A DNA stretch of 64,000 nucleotides from JAWKVD01 sp041398225 (GTDB taxonomy: Bacteria > Pseudomonadota > Alphaproteobacteria > Caulobacterales > Hyphomonadaceae), in NCBI GenBank assembly GCA_041398225.1, contig JAWKVD010000017.1:1-64000 (forward strand), in the 5' to 3' direction. The position numbers were made by a program, and so were the translations under genes. Positions 46,484-55,598 of the stretch are shown one piece after another. The notes under the pieces were generated by a model, which was given only the letters and a program-made list of their open reading frames with translations, was not told the origin of the DNA and searched no databases. The stretch's first letter is position 1, and every line of letters begins with the position of its first letter.

Positions 46484-47926
46484 TCAAGCCCGGGGCGCAG
46501 AGCGGGCGAAAACGGCGGTGAGCTGTTTTCGCGTTTCGGCGGCGTCCAGCGCGGCGGCGAGAATGGCGTAGACCGCAGCGCCGATAGCGGCCTTGAGCAG
46601 CAGCTCGCCCCATCCGCCGAACGCCGGGATCAGCATGACGGCGCCGGCCATGCCCGCGCACGCGAGGGCGATGCGGGCGAACTCGCCCCATGGCCAGGAC
46701 ATCGGCGCGAGACGGCGGCCGACGCCGCCGAGCAGAAGCAGCGCGAGAACATAGCAGGCCAGCGTCGCGTAAACCGCTCCCATCAAACCGATGCGAGGCA
46801 GCAGGATCGCGTTCAGCACCAGGTTCAGAACAACCGGGATCATGGTCAGCGCGGCGCGCAGTCCCGTGCGCCGGGCGAGCTGGAAGGCTTCGGATGCGTA
46901 GTGCATCGCAAAGCCGGACAGAAGGCCGCTGAAGGCGATCCACGGCATGATGGTCGCGGCCCGCTCGCGCATGTCTTCGGCGATCATGATGTCGGCCAGC
47001 GGCCGCGCGACCAGCGCGATGCCGGTCGCCGCCGGCGCGGCGATCAGGGCGAGCGTCGCCGCGCACCGCGCAGAGGTCTCGCGCAGCGCTTCGCCGCCGC
47101 CGGTCTCGAAGGCGCGCATCATCAGCGGCGAAGCGGCGGAGGCCGCCCACAGGCACATCAGGCCGACGGTCTTGTCGGCGACGCCATAGCCGGACACGTA
47201 GACGCCGACCTCCTCCGCGCCGAGATAGGCCGCGATCAGGAAGCGGTCGCCGGAGTCGAGCGCGATGTGAAGCAGCAGCGCCAGCGCGATCGGATAACCG
47301 TAGGCGAAGTATTTCGGGATCAGCGAGCGGTCGAAATGTCCTCCGCGCGAGGCGCGCAGCAGCGCGCCGCCTTCGGTCGCCGCAAGAACCATCAAAATGG
47401 CGGCAAGGCCCGCCAGCGGCGCGGCCGCGCCCCAGCCGAAGCGCCAGGCGAAGACGACGCCAAGCAGAAACGCGCCGATGTCCTGAACCATGCGCACGGC
47501 GGCGTAACGCCCGACGCGCTGGCGGGCGCGGTTCAGCTCCTGAGACAGGTTCACCACCGGCCACAGGATCAGGCCGAGCGCGCCGGCGGCGAGCGCCATG
47601 CGAAAGCCGGCATTGTCGCTGACCGGCAGCCCGCCAAGCAGGAGCAGGGCGGCGAGGCATCCCGAGGCCAGCGCGGCGGCCAGCATGGTCCGGATGTGCC
47701 GGGGCATGCGCCCGGCCGCCTGCGCTTCGGGCGCGAACCGGAACGCCGCCGCTTCGGCCCACACGATGACCAACGTGTAGATCATGTTCATGGCGGCCTG
47801 GGCGAGCGAATAGCGGCCATAGTCCGCCGCGCCCAGCAGGCGCGTGAAGACGTAGACGCCCGCAAAACTTGCGAGTCCCGACGCCAGACTCGCCGGCAGG
47901 TAGCCAAACAGGTGTCGCCAAAGCAT
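46484..47926 (-). CDS. Polysaccharide flippase (Wzx/MATE-like)
   Basis: A 480-residue membrane protein with 12-14 hydrophobic segments in the polysaccharide-biosynthesis/MVF superfamily. The start is typical: MLWRHLFGYLPASLASGLASF, then VFTRLLGAADYGRYSLAQAAMN. The ATG at 47926 begins the first helix; the open frame extends further upstream but is antisense to the next gene. It is divergent from a glycoside hydrolase-like gene 51 bases away, so the pair may serve one exopolysaccharide. Confidence 0.88.
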   Translation of the reverse strand: MLWRHLFGYLPASLASGLASFAGVYVFTRLLGAADYGRYSLAQAAMNMIYTLVIVWAEAAAFRFAPEAQAAGRMPRHIRTMLAAALASGCLAALLLLGGLPVSDNAGFRMALAAGALGLILWPVVNLSQELNRARQRVGRYAAVRMVQDIGAFLLGVVFAWRFGWGAAAPLAGLAAILMVLAATEGGALLRASRGGHFDRSLIPKYFAYGYPIALALLLHIALDSGDRFLIAAYLGAEEVGVYVSGYGVADKTVGLMCLWAASAASPLMMRAFETGGGEALRETSARCAATLALIAAPAATGIALVARPLADIMIAEDMRERAATIMPWIAFSGLLSGFAMHYASEAFQLARRTGLRAALTMIPVVLNLVLNAILLPRIGLMGAVYATLACYVLALLLLGGVGRRLAPMSWPWGEFARIALACAGMAGAVMLIPAFGGWGELLLKAAIGAAVYAILAAALDAAETRKQLTAVFARSAPRA

Positions 47927-47977
47927 GTTGTATCGTGCGTCCGCGGGTAGCGGGCGTATTAGAAGGGCAAGCCGTTC

Positions 47978-49195
47978 ATGAAAGCTTTCGGCTCCGGGAC
48001 GAGGCCGGGTCCGTCGCGCCGAAGCGCGATCATCGGCGCCGCCGCGGCGGTCGTTTCGGCGGCGGGCTTCGCCGGGCGCGGCTTTGCGTCTCCCTCGGAC
48101 CAGGATTTCAGTTCGCTGTGGCCGCGATCGGGGCCGCCGGTTCTGCGCGGCGCGGTCATCGCCCAGCGCCTGCGCGTTCCGTCGATCGACGGGGAGACGT
48201 TCGCGGGCGGCCGGGCGGTCATGCCGGTCTATACGCGGGCGGATTTCGATGCGCTGGCCGAAGCCGGCGCCAATCTCGTGGTGATGTCGTTTCCCGGCGT
48301 GTGGTCGGTGGAGCCGCCCTACGGCCCGTCGAGCGAGGCGTTCGATCAGCTCGACGAGCAGATCCGGCTCGCGGAGGCGGCGGGACTGCACCATGTCGTC
48401 GGCTTTCGCTCCGGTCCCGGGCGTTCGGATTTCGTCTTCCATCGCGACGCAGCCGGCGACTGGTTTCCCGCACAGCTGATCGTCGACCGGATCTGGCGCG
48501 ATGCGGCCGCGCAGTCGGCATGGACCGAGATGTGCGTGCAGGCGGCGAAGCGGCTGGCGGGGTCGGCGAAGTCCGCCGGCCTGCTGCTGATGGTCGAGCC
48601 CGACACGAACATGGCCGGTCTCGATCGCAACAAGCGAACGCTCGACGCCTGGTCGCCGTCGCGCTATCGCCGCCGCGTCGCGCGGATCTCGGACTGGCGG
48701 CGCATCGCGGCCGCGATCGCGATCAGGGTGCGCGCCGCCGCGCCCGCGCTTCCGGTGCTGATATCGCCGCCGGCCTTCGCGCGTCCTGATTTTCTTGAGG
48801 TGATGGGGCCGCCGCCGGTCGAGGGCTGCGTTTGGTGCGTGCACGATTACGAGCCGCGTGCGTTCACGCATTCGTCCGAAGGCTCGCCGGTCGCGTGGCG
48901 CGACGCCGCTCCGCCGGGCGAGGACGGGTTCGCTGAGCGGCTGGCGCAAGCGCAGACCTATGACGCGCCGGTGTTTCTGGGCGAGTTCGGCGCGCCGCGC
49001 TGGGCGCCGGGCCTCGGGTCGTATTTCAGGGCGCGCATCGCGGCTTGCGAGGCGGCGGGCGTCAACTGGGCGGCGTTCCGATGGCCGACGCACGATCCTG
49101 GCTATGAAGCGACCGACAATGTCTTCGCGCTCAAGGCCTCGAACGCGGCGCTGAAGGCGGGATGGGCGCGCAACGCCCGAAACGGTCGGCGCTAG
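47978..49195 (+). CDS. Glycoside hydrolase-like secreted protein (GH5-like fold)
   Basis: A 405-residue protein with a twin-arginine-type signal (SRRSAIIGAAAAVVSAAGFAG). The body looks like a TIM-barrel cellulase relative: DFDALAEAGANLVVMSFPGVW, LLLMVEPDTNM with the candidate acid/base Glu, VWCVHDYEPRAF, and FLGEFGAPRW with the candidate nucleophile Glu. The divergent flippase gene suggests a role in an exported polysaccharide. Its stop overlaps that of the convergent DMT transporter by three bases. Confidence 0.75.
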   Translation: MKAFGSGTRPGPSRRSAIIGAAAAVVSAAGFAGRGFASPSDQDFSSLWPRSGPPVLRGAVIAQRLRVPSIDGETFAGGRAVMPVYTRADFDALAEAGANLVVMSFPGVWSVEPPYGPSSEAFDQLDEQIRLAEAAGLHHVVGFRSGPGRSDFVFHRDAAGDWFPAQLIVDRIWRDAAAQSAWTEMCVQAAKRLAGSAKSAGLLLMVEPDTNMAGLDRNKRTLDAWSPSRYRRRVARISDWRRIAAAIAIRVRAAAPALPVLISPPAFARPDFLEVMGPPPVEGCVWCVHDYEPRAFTHSSEGSPVAWRDAAPPGEDGFAERLAQAQTYDAPVFLGEFGAPRWAPGLGSYFRARIAACEAAGVNWAAFRWPTHDPGYEATDNVFALKASNAALKAGWARNARNGRR

Positions 49196-50052
49196 CCGAA
49201 CTGCAACAGGCTGAGACCGGCGGCCAGAACGATGGCGGCCAAGGTGCGGCGAACGCCGAAGCCTTCCTTCAGGAACATCCAGCCGATGAAAGCCGCGAAG
49301 ACCACGGCCGTCTCGCGCATCGCGGAGATGTAGGCCACGGGGGCGATCGAAAACCCGTAGAGCGCCGCGCCGAAGGACAGGATCGACATCATGCCTGCGC
49401 CCGCGCCATAGCCGATGCGGGTGCGGATCATGCGGAACCAGTCGCCGCGCCGTGTCGCCAGCGTCACGGCGTTGACGCCGATCCAGTCGAGCATGAACAG
49501 CCACACCGTGAAGGTGAAGGGGCTGGGCGCCACGCGCGTCCCTTTGGCGTCGATGACATTGTAGATCGCGACGCCCAGACCGGTGACGACCGCCCAGATC
49601 AGCGCGGAGCGGCGCAGGCGCGGATCGACGCGCGAGGCGTGGTCGGGCAGGGCGAAGATCATCGCCGCGAGGCTCGCCACCACCAGGCCGGCGAACGAAA
49701 GCGGCGAGAGATGCTCTTTCAGGAAGACAGACGCCGCCAGCGCCGTCAGCAGGGGCGCCGTTCCGCGCATCACCGGAAACACCAGCGACAAATCCCCGCG
49801 CGAGAGCGCCCGCACCAGCGCGGTCTGGTAGAGCCAGTGCGCGGGCAGCGAGAAGGCCAGCATGGTCCAGGTGGCGGCGTTGGGCGGCGGAACGAAGAAG
49901 GCGAAGGGCGCCATGATCACCGCCGAAGACAGCGTCATCACCGATCGCGCGGCCAGCACGTCGCCGCTCGCCTTCACGAAGGTGTTCGCCGCCGCCAGCG
50001 TCACAGCCGAGAACAGGCCGAGCGCCAGCGCCAGCATCGCCGTATCGGTCAC
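49192..50052 (-). CDS. DMT superfamily (EamA) transporter
   Basis: A 286-residue protein with ten hydrophobic segments in two EamA repeats. GDLSLVFPVMRGTAPLLTALAASVFLKEHLSPL ends the first repeat and APVAYISAMRETAVVFAAFIGWMFLKEGFG ends the second. The likely start is GTG at 50052, with an ATG at 50037 five codons on. The substrate is unknown. Confidence 0.88.
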   Translation of the reverse strand: MTDTAMLALALGLFSAVTLAAANTFVKASGDVLAARSVMTLSSAVIMAPFAFFVPPPNAATWTMLAFSLPAHWLYQTALVRALSRGDLSLVFPVMRGTAPLLTALAASVFLKEHLSPLSFAGLVVASLAAMIFALPDHASRVDPRLRRSALIWAVVTGLGVAIYNVIDAKGTRVAPSPFTFTVWLFMLDWIGVNAVTLATRRGDWFRMIRTRIGYGAGAGMMSILSFGAALYGFSIAPVAYISAMRETAVVFAAFIGWMFLKEGFGVRRTLAAIVLAAGLSLLQFG

Positions 50053-50241
50053 CGTGCAGGACCCCGCATGACAGGCAGTTCCTGCCTTACTTTCGGACCT
50101 GTCCATGCGTGAACCGGCCTCGCTTCGCAAGCGCCCTTGTGATTCCGCGCGAGAGGGCGCTAGCTGACCGAAACGTCCGGCCGCGACGACACAGCCGCAA
50201 CCGCAAGGACGCAACCGCAGGGGCGCAAGGGGAGATTCGAC

Positions 50242-52554
50242 ATGCGGGCCGCCATTTTCTCTGTTTCGGTTCTGGCTCTCTCGATTGCGACGGCCGGGCT
50301 TCCATCCATCCTGCCGGCGCAGGCCCAGACCGCCGCTGCGCAGGCCTCGCCGGGCGAGGATGCGGCGCGGGAGGCCAGTTTCGACAGCTTCATCAGCTCG
50401 GACGAGATGAACGCCTGGATGAAGACGATGGCGGCCGAGCCCAACCATGTCGGGTCCGCCCACGACAAGGCCAACGCCGAGTACACGCTGAAGCGTTTCA
50501 AGGACTGGGGCTGGGATGCGAAGATCGAGACTTTCAAGGTTCTCTACCCCACGCCCCGCAAGGTGTCGTTGTCGCTCTCGGGGAAATCGTCCTTCCGCGC
50601 CACGCTGACCGAGAAGCCGGTGAAGGGCGACGCCACGTCCTCGCGCACCCGCAACGAGCTGCCGGCCTATCTCGCCTTCCAGGGCGATGGCGATGTTACG
50701 GCGCCGCTGGTCTATGTGAATTATGGCATGCCCGACGACTACAAGGCGCTCGAACGCATGGGCGTCGATGTGAAGGGCAAGATCGTCATCGCCCGCTATG
50801 GGCAAGGCTGGCGCGGCCTCAAGCCGATGCTGGCGCAAACGCACGGCGCGGTCGGCTGCATCATCTATTCCGACCCTGAAGACGACGGCTATTCCGTCGA
50901 CGACGTTTATCCCAAAGGGTCGATGCGTCCACCGCAGGGCATCCAGCGCGGATCGGTCGCCGACATGACGCTTTATCCGGGCGATCCGCTGACGCCGGGC
51001 CGGGGCGCGACCGACGACGCGGAACGTCTCTCCCGCGAGGAAGCGCCGACCATCCTCAAGATTCCAGCGCTGCCGATTTCATACGGCGACGCGCAGCGTT
51101 TCCTGTCGGCGCTGGAAGGCAATGTCGTCCCGTCCGGCTGGCGCGGCGGTTTGCCGATCACCTACCATGTCGGCGGAACCGACGCCGCGAAGGCGCATCT
51201 GACGGTTCAGTCCGATTGGTCGCTCAAGACCATCTACAATGTCGTCGCGAAGATGGAGGGATCGGACTATCCGGACCAGTGGGTGCTGCGCGGCAACCAC
51301 CATGACGGCTGGGTGTTCGGCGCCTCCGACCCGATCAGCGGCCATATCGCGATGATGGCCGAAGCCAAGGCGCTGGGGGAAATGGCCCGGCAGGGCTGGC
51401 GGCCCAAGCGCACGCTCGTCTATCTCAGCTGGGACGCCGAAGAGCCGATGCTGCTCGGCTCCACCGAATGGGCGGAAACGCACGCAGCGGAGCTGAAGCA
51501 GAAAGCGATCGCCTACGTCAACACCGACGGAAACGGTCGCGGTTTCCTCGGCGCCGGCGGCAGCCACTCGCTGCAGAACCTCGTCTCCGGCGTCGCCGCC
51601 GATGTGACCGATCCTGAAACCGGCGTCTCCGTCGATACGCGCCGGCGCGCGGGCATCCGCGTGCAGGCGGCCAGCGGCGCCTCAAGCATGCAGGCGATCG
51701 CGGCGGCGGCGGCCGATCCGTCCAGGGACGTGCCGCTCAGCGCGCTCGGATCGGGGTCCGACTACTCAACCTTCCTGCAGCACCTCGGCGTCGCCTCGCT
51801 GAATATCGGTTATGGCGGCGAGGGATCGTCGGGCGGGGTCTATCACTCCGCCTACGATACGTGGGAGCATCACTCGACCTTCGTCGATCCGGGCTTCGTC
51901 TACGGCGCGGTGCTGGCGAAGACCACCGGGCGCATCGTGATGCGGCTGGCCGACGCCGATCTGCCGGTTCAGCGCTATGGCGATTTCGCGGAAACGGTGT
52001 CGGGCTATCTGGATGAGGTGAGGAAGCTCGCGGACGCCAAGCGCGAGGCGCAGGTGAAACAGGCGGCGCTGATCGCGGCGAACGCCTTCCACCTGTCCGA
52101 CGATCCCACCGAAACCAGCGGTCCGCCGACGCCGCTCAAGCCGACGCCCTATTTCAACTTCGCGCCGCTTGAAAACGCGGTGAACCGTCTGAAGGCCAGC
52201 GCGGGCGCCTACGACGCCACGTTGAAAGCGAAGGGCGCGGGGCTGTCCGCCGACGTCAAGGGCCAGCTGGTCGCGCTCGCGGGCCGAACCGAACAGGCGC
52301 TGACGATCGAGCCGGGCCTTCCCGGCGGGCGCGGCTGGTATCGCAACATGATCTACGCCCCCGGCCGGTTCACGGGCTACGGCGCCAAGACGCTGCCGGG
52401 CGTGCGCGAGGCGATCGAGGACGAGCGCTGGGACGATGTCGAACCCTATGTCGGCTACGCCGCGCAGGCGCTCAACGCCTATGCCGACAGGCTCGATGAA
52501 GGCGTCAAGCTGATGGGCGGTCCGGTCAGCGCCGGAGACGCCTCCGCGAAATAG
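50242..52554 (+). CDS. M28 family metallopeptidase (glutamate carboxypeptidase II-like)
   Basis: A 770-residue exported peptidase with a Sec signal ending in AQA. A protease-associated domain (LVYVNYGMPDDYKALERMGVDVKGKIVIARYG) is inserted before the catalytic part. Zinc ligands match the family: NHHDGW and a downstream Asp, WDAEEPMLLGSTEW, VNTDGNGRG and the final VYHSAYDTWEHH. A helical dimerisation domain closes the protein. It probably degrades peptides in the periplasm or outside the cell. It is convergent with ftsY. Confidence 0.93.
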   Translation: MRAAIFSVSVLALSIATAGLPSILPAQAQTAAAQASPGEDAAREASFDSFISSDEMNAWMKTMAAEPNHVGSAHDKANAEYTLKRFKDWGWDAKIETFKVLYPTPRKVSLSLSGKSSFRATLTEKPVKGDATSSRTRNELPAYLAFQGDGDVTAPLVYVNYGMPDDYKALERMGVDVKGKIVIARYGQGWRGLKPMLAQTHGAVGCIIYSDPEDDGYSVDDVYPKGSMRPPQGIQRGSVADMTLYPGDPLTPGRGATDDAERLSREEAPTILKIPALPISYGDAQRFLSALEGNVVPSGWRGGLPITYHVGGTDAAKAHLTVQSDWSLKTIYNVVAKMEGSDYPDQWVLRGNHHDGWVFGASDPISGHIAMMAEAKALGEMARQGWRPKRTLVYLSWDAEEPMLLGSTEWAETHAAELKQKAIAYVNTDGNGRGFLGAGGSHSLQNLVSGVAADVTDPETGVSVDTRRRAGIRVQAASGASSMQAIAAAAADPSRDVPLSALGSGSDYSTFLQHLGVASLNIGYGGEGSSGGVYHSAYDTWEHHSTFVDPGFVYGAVLAKTTGRIVMRLADADLPVQRYGDFAETVSGYLDEVRKLADAKREAQVKQAALIAANAFHLSDDPTETSGPPTPLKPTPYFNFAPLENAVNRLKASAGAYDATLKAKGAGLSADVKGQLVALAGRTEQALTIEPGLPGGRGWYRNMIYAPGRFTGYGAKTLPGVREAIEDERWDDVEPYVGYAAQALNAYADRLDEGVKLMGGPVSAGDASAK

Positions 52555-52557
52555 GCG

Positions 52558-53715
52558 CTAGCCCAGCCCGACCAGCGCCCGTGCGAAGGTGCGGGCGCTG
52601 AAGGGCTGCAGATCCTCGGGCTTTTCGCCGACGCCGACAAAATGGATCGGGGTGTCGTAGCGGTCGGCGATGGAGACCAGAACGCCGCCCTTGGCGGTGC
52701 CGTCCAGCTTGGTCATCACCAGGCCGGTGACGCCGGCGGTCTCCTTGAACGCCTCCACCTGACCCAGCGCGTTCTGGCCGACCGTGGCGTCGAGCACCAG
52801 GATCACGTCGTGCGGCGCGGTGGGGTCCAGCTTGCGGATGGCGCGCACGGTCTTGGCCAGTTCGTCCATCAGCTGGGTTTTGTTCTGAAGCCGGCCCGCC
52901 GTGTCGATCAGCACCAGGTCGCGGCTTTCCTTGCGGGCGATGTCCACGGCCTCATAGGCCAGCGCGGCGGCGTCCGCGCCCTGCGGTTTCGAGATGAAGC
53001 GCGCATTGGCGCGGTCGGCCCACACCCGCAGCTGCTCCACGGCGGCGGCGCGGAAGGTGTCGCCGGCGGCCAGCGTGATGTCGGCGCCCTGTTGCGACAG
53101 CATCCAGGCGATCTTGCCGATGGTGGTCGTCTTGCCCGAACCGTTGACGCCGACGAACAGCACGATGCGCGGGGAGGGGCCTTCGGAAAAGTCGACGCTC
53201 AGCTCGCGCGGTTTCAGGATCTCCTCGATCCCTTCGGCCAGCGCCTCGCGGATTTCATCGCCCGTCACTTCGCGGTCATAGCGGCCCTTGGCGACGCCGG
53301 CCGACAGGCGCGCGGCCACTTTGGCGCCCATGTCCGAGGTGATCAGCAGGTCTTCCAGCTCCTGCAGCGTGTCGTCGTCCAGCTTGCGCTGGGTGAAGAC
53401 CGAGACGATGCCGTCCGACAGACGCGAGGACGAGCGTTTCAGGCCTTCCTGCAGCTTGTAGGCGATGGTCGCTTCGCGCCGCGCCTGCTCCTCGGCGCGC
53501 TCGCGCGCGATCTTCTCCGCCGCCCGTTTCAGCCCGATCGGATCGTCGTCGTCCTCGACCGGCGGAGGCGGGGCGGGGCGTTCGCTGGCCGGGCCGAACA
53601 ATTGTTCGTCGAGCGACAGTTTCGGCTTCGCGTCCTCTCCGGGCGCGAGCGGCTCCAGCGGGGTCTCGCCGGTCTCGGGGTCCGCCGGCTTCTTCTTTCC
53701 CCACCACAGGATCAT
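52558..53715 (-). CDS. ftsY: Signal recognition particle receptor FtsY
   Basis: A 385-residue GTPase that docks ribosome-SRP complexes at the membrane. An acidic Pro-rich N-terminal A domain (to ~100) precedes the NG domain. The motifs are G1 GVNGSGKTTTIGKIA, G3 DTAGR, G4 TKLDGTAKGG and the closing GVGEKPEDLQPF. Its start overlaps the mtaB stop by four bases, so it follows mtaB in one operon. Confidence 0.97.
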   Translation of the reverse strand: MILWWGKKKPADPETGETPLEPLAPGEDAKPKLSLDEQLFGPASERPAPPPPVEDDDDPIGLKRAAEKIARERAEEQARREATIAYKLQEGLKRSSSRLSDGIVSVFTQRKLDDDTLQELEDLLITSDMGAKVAARLSAGVAKGRYDREVTGDEIREALAEGIEEILKPRELSVDFSEGPSPRIVLFVGVNGSGKTTTIGKIAWMLSQQGADITLAAGDTFRAAAVEQLRVWADRANARFISKPQGADAAALAYEAVDIARKESRDLVLIDTAGRLQNKTQLMDELAKTVRAIRKLDPTAPHDVILVLDATVGQNALGQVEAFKETAGVTGLVMTKLDGTAKGGVLVSIADRYDTPIHFVGVGEKPEDLQPFSARTFARALVGLG

Positions 53716-55025
53716 GCGGTCTCCCCGGATACGGCGCGGCCCAGCAATTCGGTTTGGGTGCGGGCGTGGAACTCGAACAGGGCCGGCCGACCGGCGAGCA
53801 AGCCTTCGCCCGCGCCGTCGGTCTGTTCGATGCGAACGGGAGTGAAGTCGGGCAGGCGCGCGCGGCCGCCACGTTCGACCAGCGCCATGGCGCGTGCGCC
53901 GACATGGCGGTCCAGCCGCAAGGTCAGGCGGCGGTCGGCGGTCTCGCGCAGGCGCGCCGCCCGCGCCTTCACGGTTTCGCGGTCAAGCTGGGGCATGCGC
54001 GCCGCCGGCGTGCCGGGGCGGGGCGAGAAGGGAAAGGCGTGAACATAGTCGATCCCGCACGTCTCGATCAGGTCGAGCGTGTTGGCGAACATGTCGTCCG
54101 TCTCGGTCGGGAAGCCCGCGATGAAGTCGGCGCCGAATGCGATGCCGGGCCGGGCCGCGCGCAGACGGGCGCAAAGCTCGATCGCCTGCGCGCGCAGGTG
54201 ACGACGCTTCATGCGCTTCAGGATCATGTCGTCGCCCGACTGCAGCGACAGATGCAGGTGCGGCGCGATACGGGCGTCGCCGGTCACAAGCTCGAACAGC
54301 GCGTCGTCGATCTCGATGGCGTCGATCGACGACAGGCGAAGCTGCGGCAGGTCGGGCGCCTCGCGCAGCACCCGTCCGACGAGATCGCCAAGGCGCGGCG
54401 CGCCTTCAAGGTCGGCGCCCCAGGAGGTGAGGTCGACGCCGGTCAGCACGACCTCGTGGTGGCCCGTGTCGACCAGCCGGCGAACCTGTTCGATCACGTC
54501 CTGCGGCGGCACGGATCGCGAATTGCCGCGGCCGAACGGGATCACGCAAAACGTGCAGCGGTGATCGCATCCGGTCTGCACCTGCACGAAGGCGCGCGCG
54601 CGGCCGTCGAGGCCGTCGACGGCGTGCGCCGAGGTTTCGCGTTCGGCCATGATGTCGCCGGCGGTCACGCGGGCCGCGCCTCCCCCGGCCAGCGCGCGGA
54701 AGGTTTCGGCGCGCATCTTTTCGGCGTTTCCGACGACATGGGCGACTTCGGGCATGCCGGCGAACGCTTCGGGGTCGATCTGGGCGGCGCAGCCGGTCAC
54801 GATCACCGGCGCGTCCGGGCGTTCGCGATGGGCGCGGCGGATGGTCTGGCGCGCCTGCCGCACGGCTTCGGCGGTGACCGCGCAGGTGTTGACGATCACC
54901 GCATCGCCCAGGCCCGCGGCCTCGGCGTGCTTGCGCATCACCTCGGACTCATAGGCGTTCAGCCGGCATCCAAGGGTCTGGATGTCGAGCTTTGCGGGGG
55001 CAGGGGCGTGGGCGCTGTCGGCCAT
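53712..55025 (-). CDS. mtaB: tRNA (N6-threonylcarbamoyladenosine37-C2)-methylthiotransferase MtaB
   Basis: A 437-residue radical-SAM methylthiotransferase that converts t6A37 to ms2t6A37. N-terminal cluster cysteines lie in QTLGCRLNAYESE, VNTCAVTAEAVRQARQ and VTGCAAQ. The radical-SAM CxxxCxxC lies in GCDHRCTFCVIP. A TRAM-like domain closes the protein. The ATG at 55025 is used. The mtaB-ftsY pair is an ordinary alphaproteobacterial arrangement. Confidence 0.93.
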   Translation of the reverse strand: MADSAHAPAPAKLDIQTLGCRLNAYESEVMRKHAEAAGLGDAVIVNTCAVTAEAVRQARQTIRRAHRERPDAPVIVTGCAAQIDPEAFAGMPEVAHVVGNAEKMRAETFRALAGGGAARVTAGDIMAERETSAHAVDGLDGRARAFVQVQTGCDHRCTFCVIPFGRGNSRSVPPQDVIEQVRRLVDTGHHEVVLTGVDLTSWGADLEGAPRLGDLVGRVLREAPDLPQLRLSSIDAIEIDDALFELVTGDARIAPHLHLSLQSGDDMILKRMKRRHLRAQAIELCARLRAARPGIAFGADFIAGFPTETDDMFANTLDLIETCGIDYVHAFPFSPRPGTPAARMPQLDRETVKARAARLRETADRRLTLRLDRHVGARAMALVERGGRARLPDFTPVRIEQTDGAGEGLLAGRPALFEFHARTQTELLGRAVSGETA

Positions 55026-55057
55026 GGCGGGGGAGATAGGCCCAGCGGCCGGCAATG

Positions 55058-55498
55058 TCACGCCAGACGGTTCAGAAGGTCCGTCAGCATGCGCGCCTCG
55101 TCGGCGCTCAGCTTGCCGATCGCCTCGTCCATGGCCGGTCCATAGATGCGCCAGACGGCGCGGCGGATCGCCCGTCCGGCGTCGGTGAGCGTCACCAGAT
55201 AGCCGCGCGCATCCTCCGGGCAGTTCAGCTTCTCGACATAGCCGGCGTCGATCATGCGATCGAGCTGGCGCGAGACCTGATAGCGCTCGAGAAACAGCAG
55301 CAGCCCCAGATCCTTGGGGCGGATCGGCTCGTCGGCCCGTTCGATCGTCCAGAGGATCGAGTAATCGGCCAGGTTGGGCAGGTTCGCCTCCGCCAGCCGG
55401 GCGTCGACGCGCTCGCGCAGGGCCGGGCCGACCCGCTGCAGGGCGATCCAGGCCCGCTGAATTTCGTCGCTCACATGTGGGTAGGGTTCGTCTTGCAA
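55058..55498 (-). CDS. MarR family transcriptional regulator
   Basis: A 146-residue winged-helix regulator. ILWTIERADEPIRPKDLGLLLFLERYQVSRQLDRMIDAGYVEKL spans the recognition helix, and DARGYLVTLTDAGRAIRR is the wing. It is divergent from the FMN reductase gene, with a 16-bp perfect palindrome between them that is a likely operator. Confidence 0.9.
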   Translation of the reverse strand: MQDEPYPHVSDEIQRAWIALQRVGPALRERVDARLAEANLPNLADYSILWTIERADEPIRPKDLGLLLFLERYQVSRQLDRMIDAGYVEKLNCPEDARGYLVTLTDAGRAIRRAVWRIYGPAMDEAIGKLSADEARMLTDLLNRLA

Positions 55499-55517
55499 TT
55501 CTCAACTCGCGTACACA

Positions 55518-55533
55518 TGTTGCCTTTGCAACA
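55518..55533. promoter_or_regulatory. Candidate MarR operator
   Basis: TGTTGCCTTTGCAACA is a perfect inverted repeat of six bases with a four-base spacer, in the 100-bp gap between the divergent MarR and FMN reductase genes. It lies 20 bases from the regulator's start codon, which suits repression of both directions. Confidence 0.6.
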
Positions 55534-55598
55534 ATTTGGGGCGTTCAGGCGTTTCATTCAAGCAAAACCGCGCCGCCGTCCCTACAGGAGAGATCAGC

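Noticed and set aside
46448..47950. 500-codon frame opposite the flippase
   Set aside because: Gln/Arg/Gly-rich shadow of a clear membrane protein.
50185..50235. Short repeats of CGCAACCGCA upstream of the M28 gene, considered as a CRISPR or iteron fragment
   Set aside because: Only two or three imperfect copies without regular spacers; they look like simple low-complexity sequence.
52400..55100. SRP RNA gene next to ftsY
   Set aside because: The conserved SRP RNA tetraloop domain was looked for and not found; the interval is fully coding.
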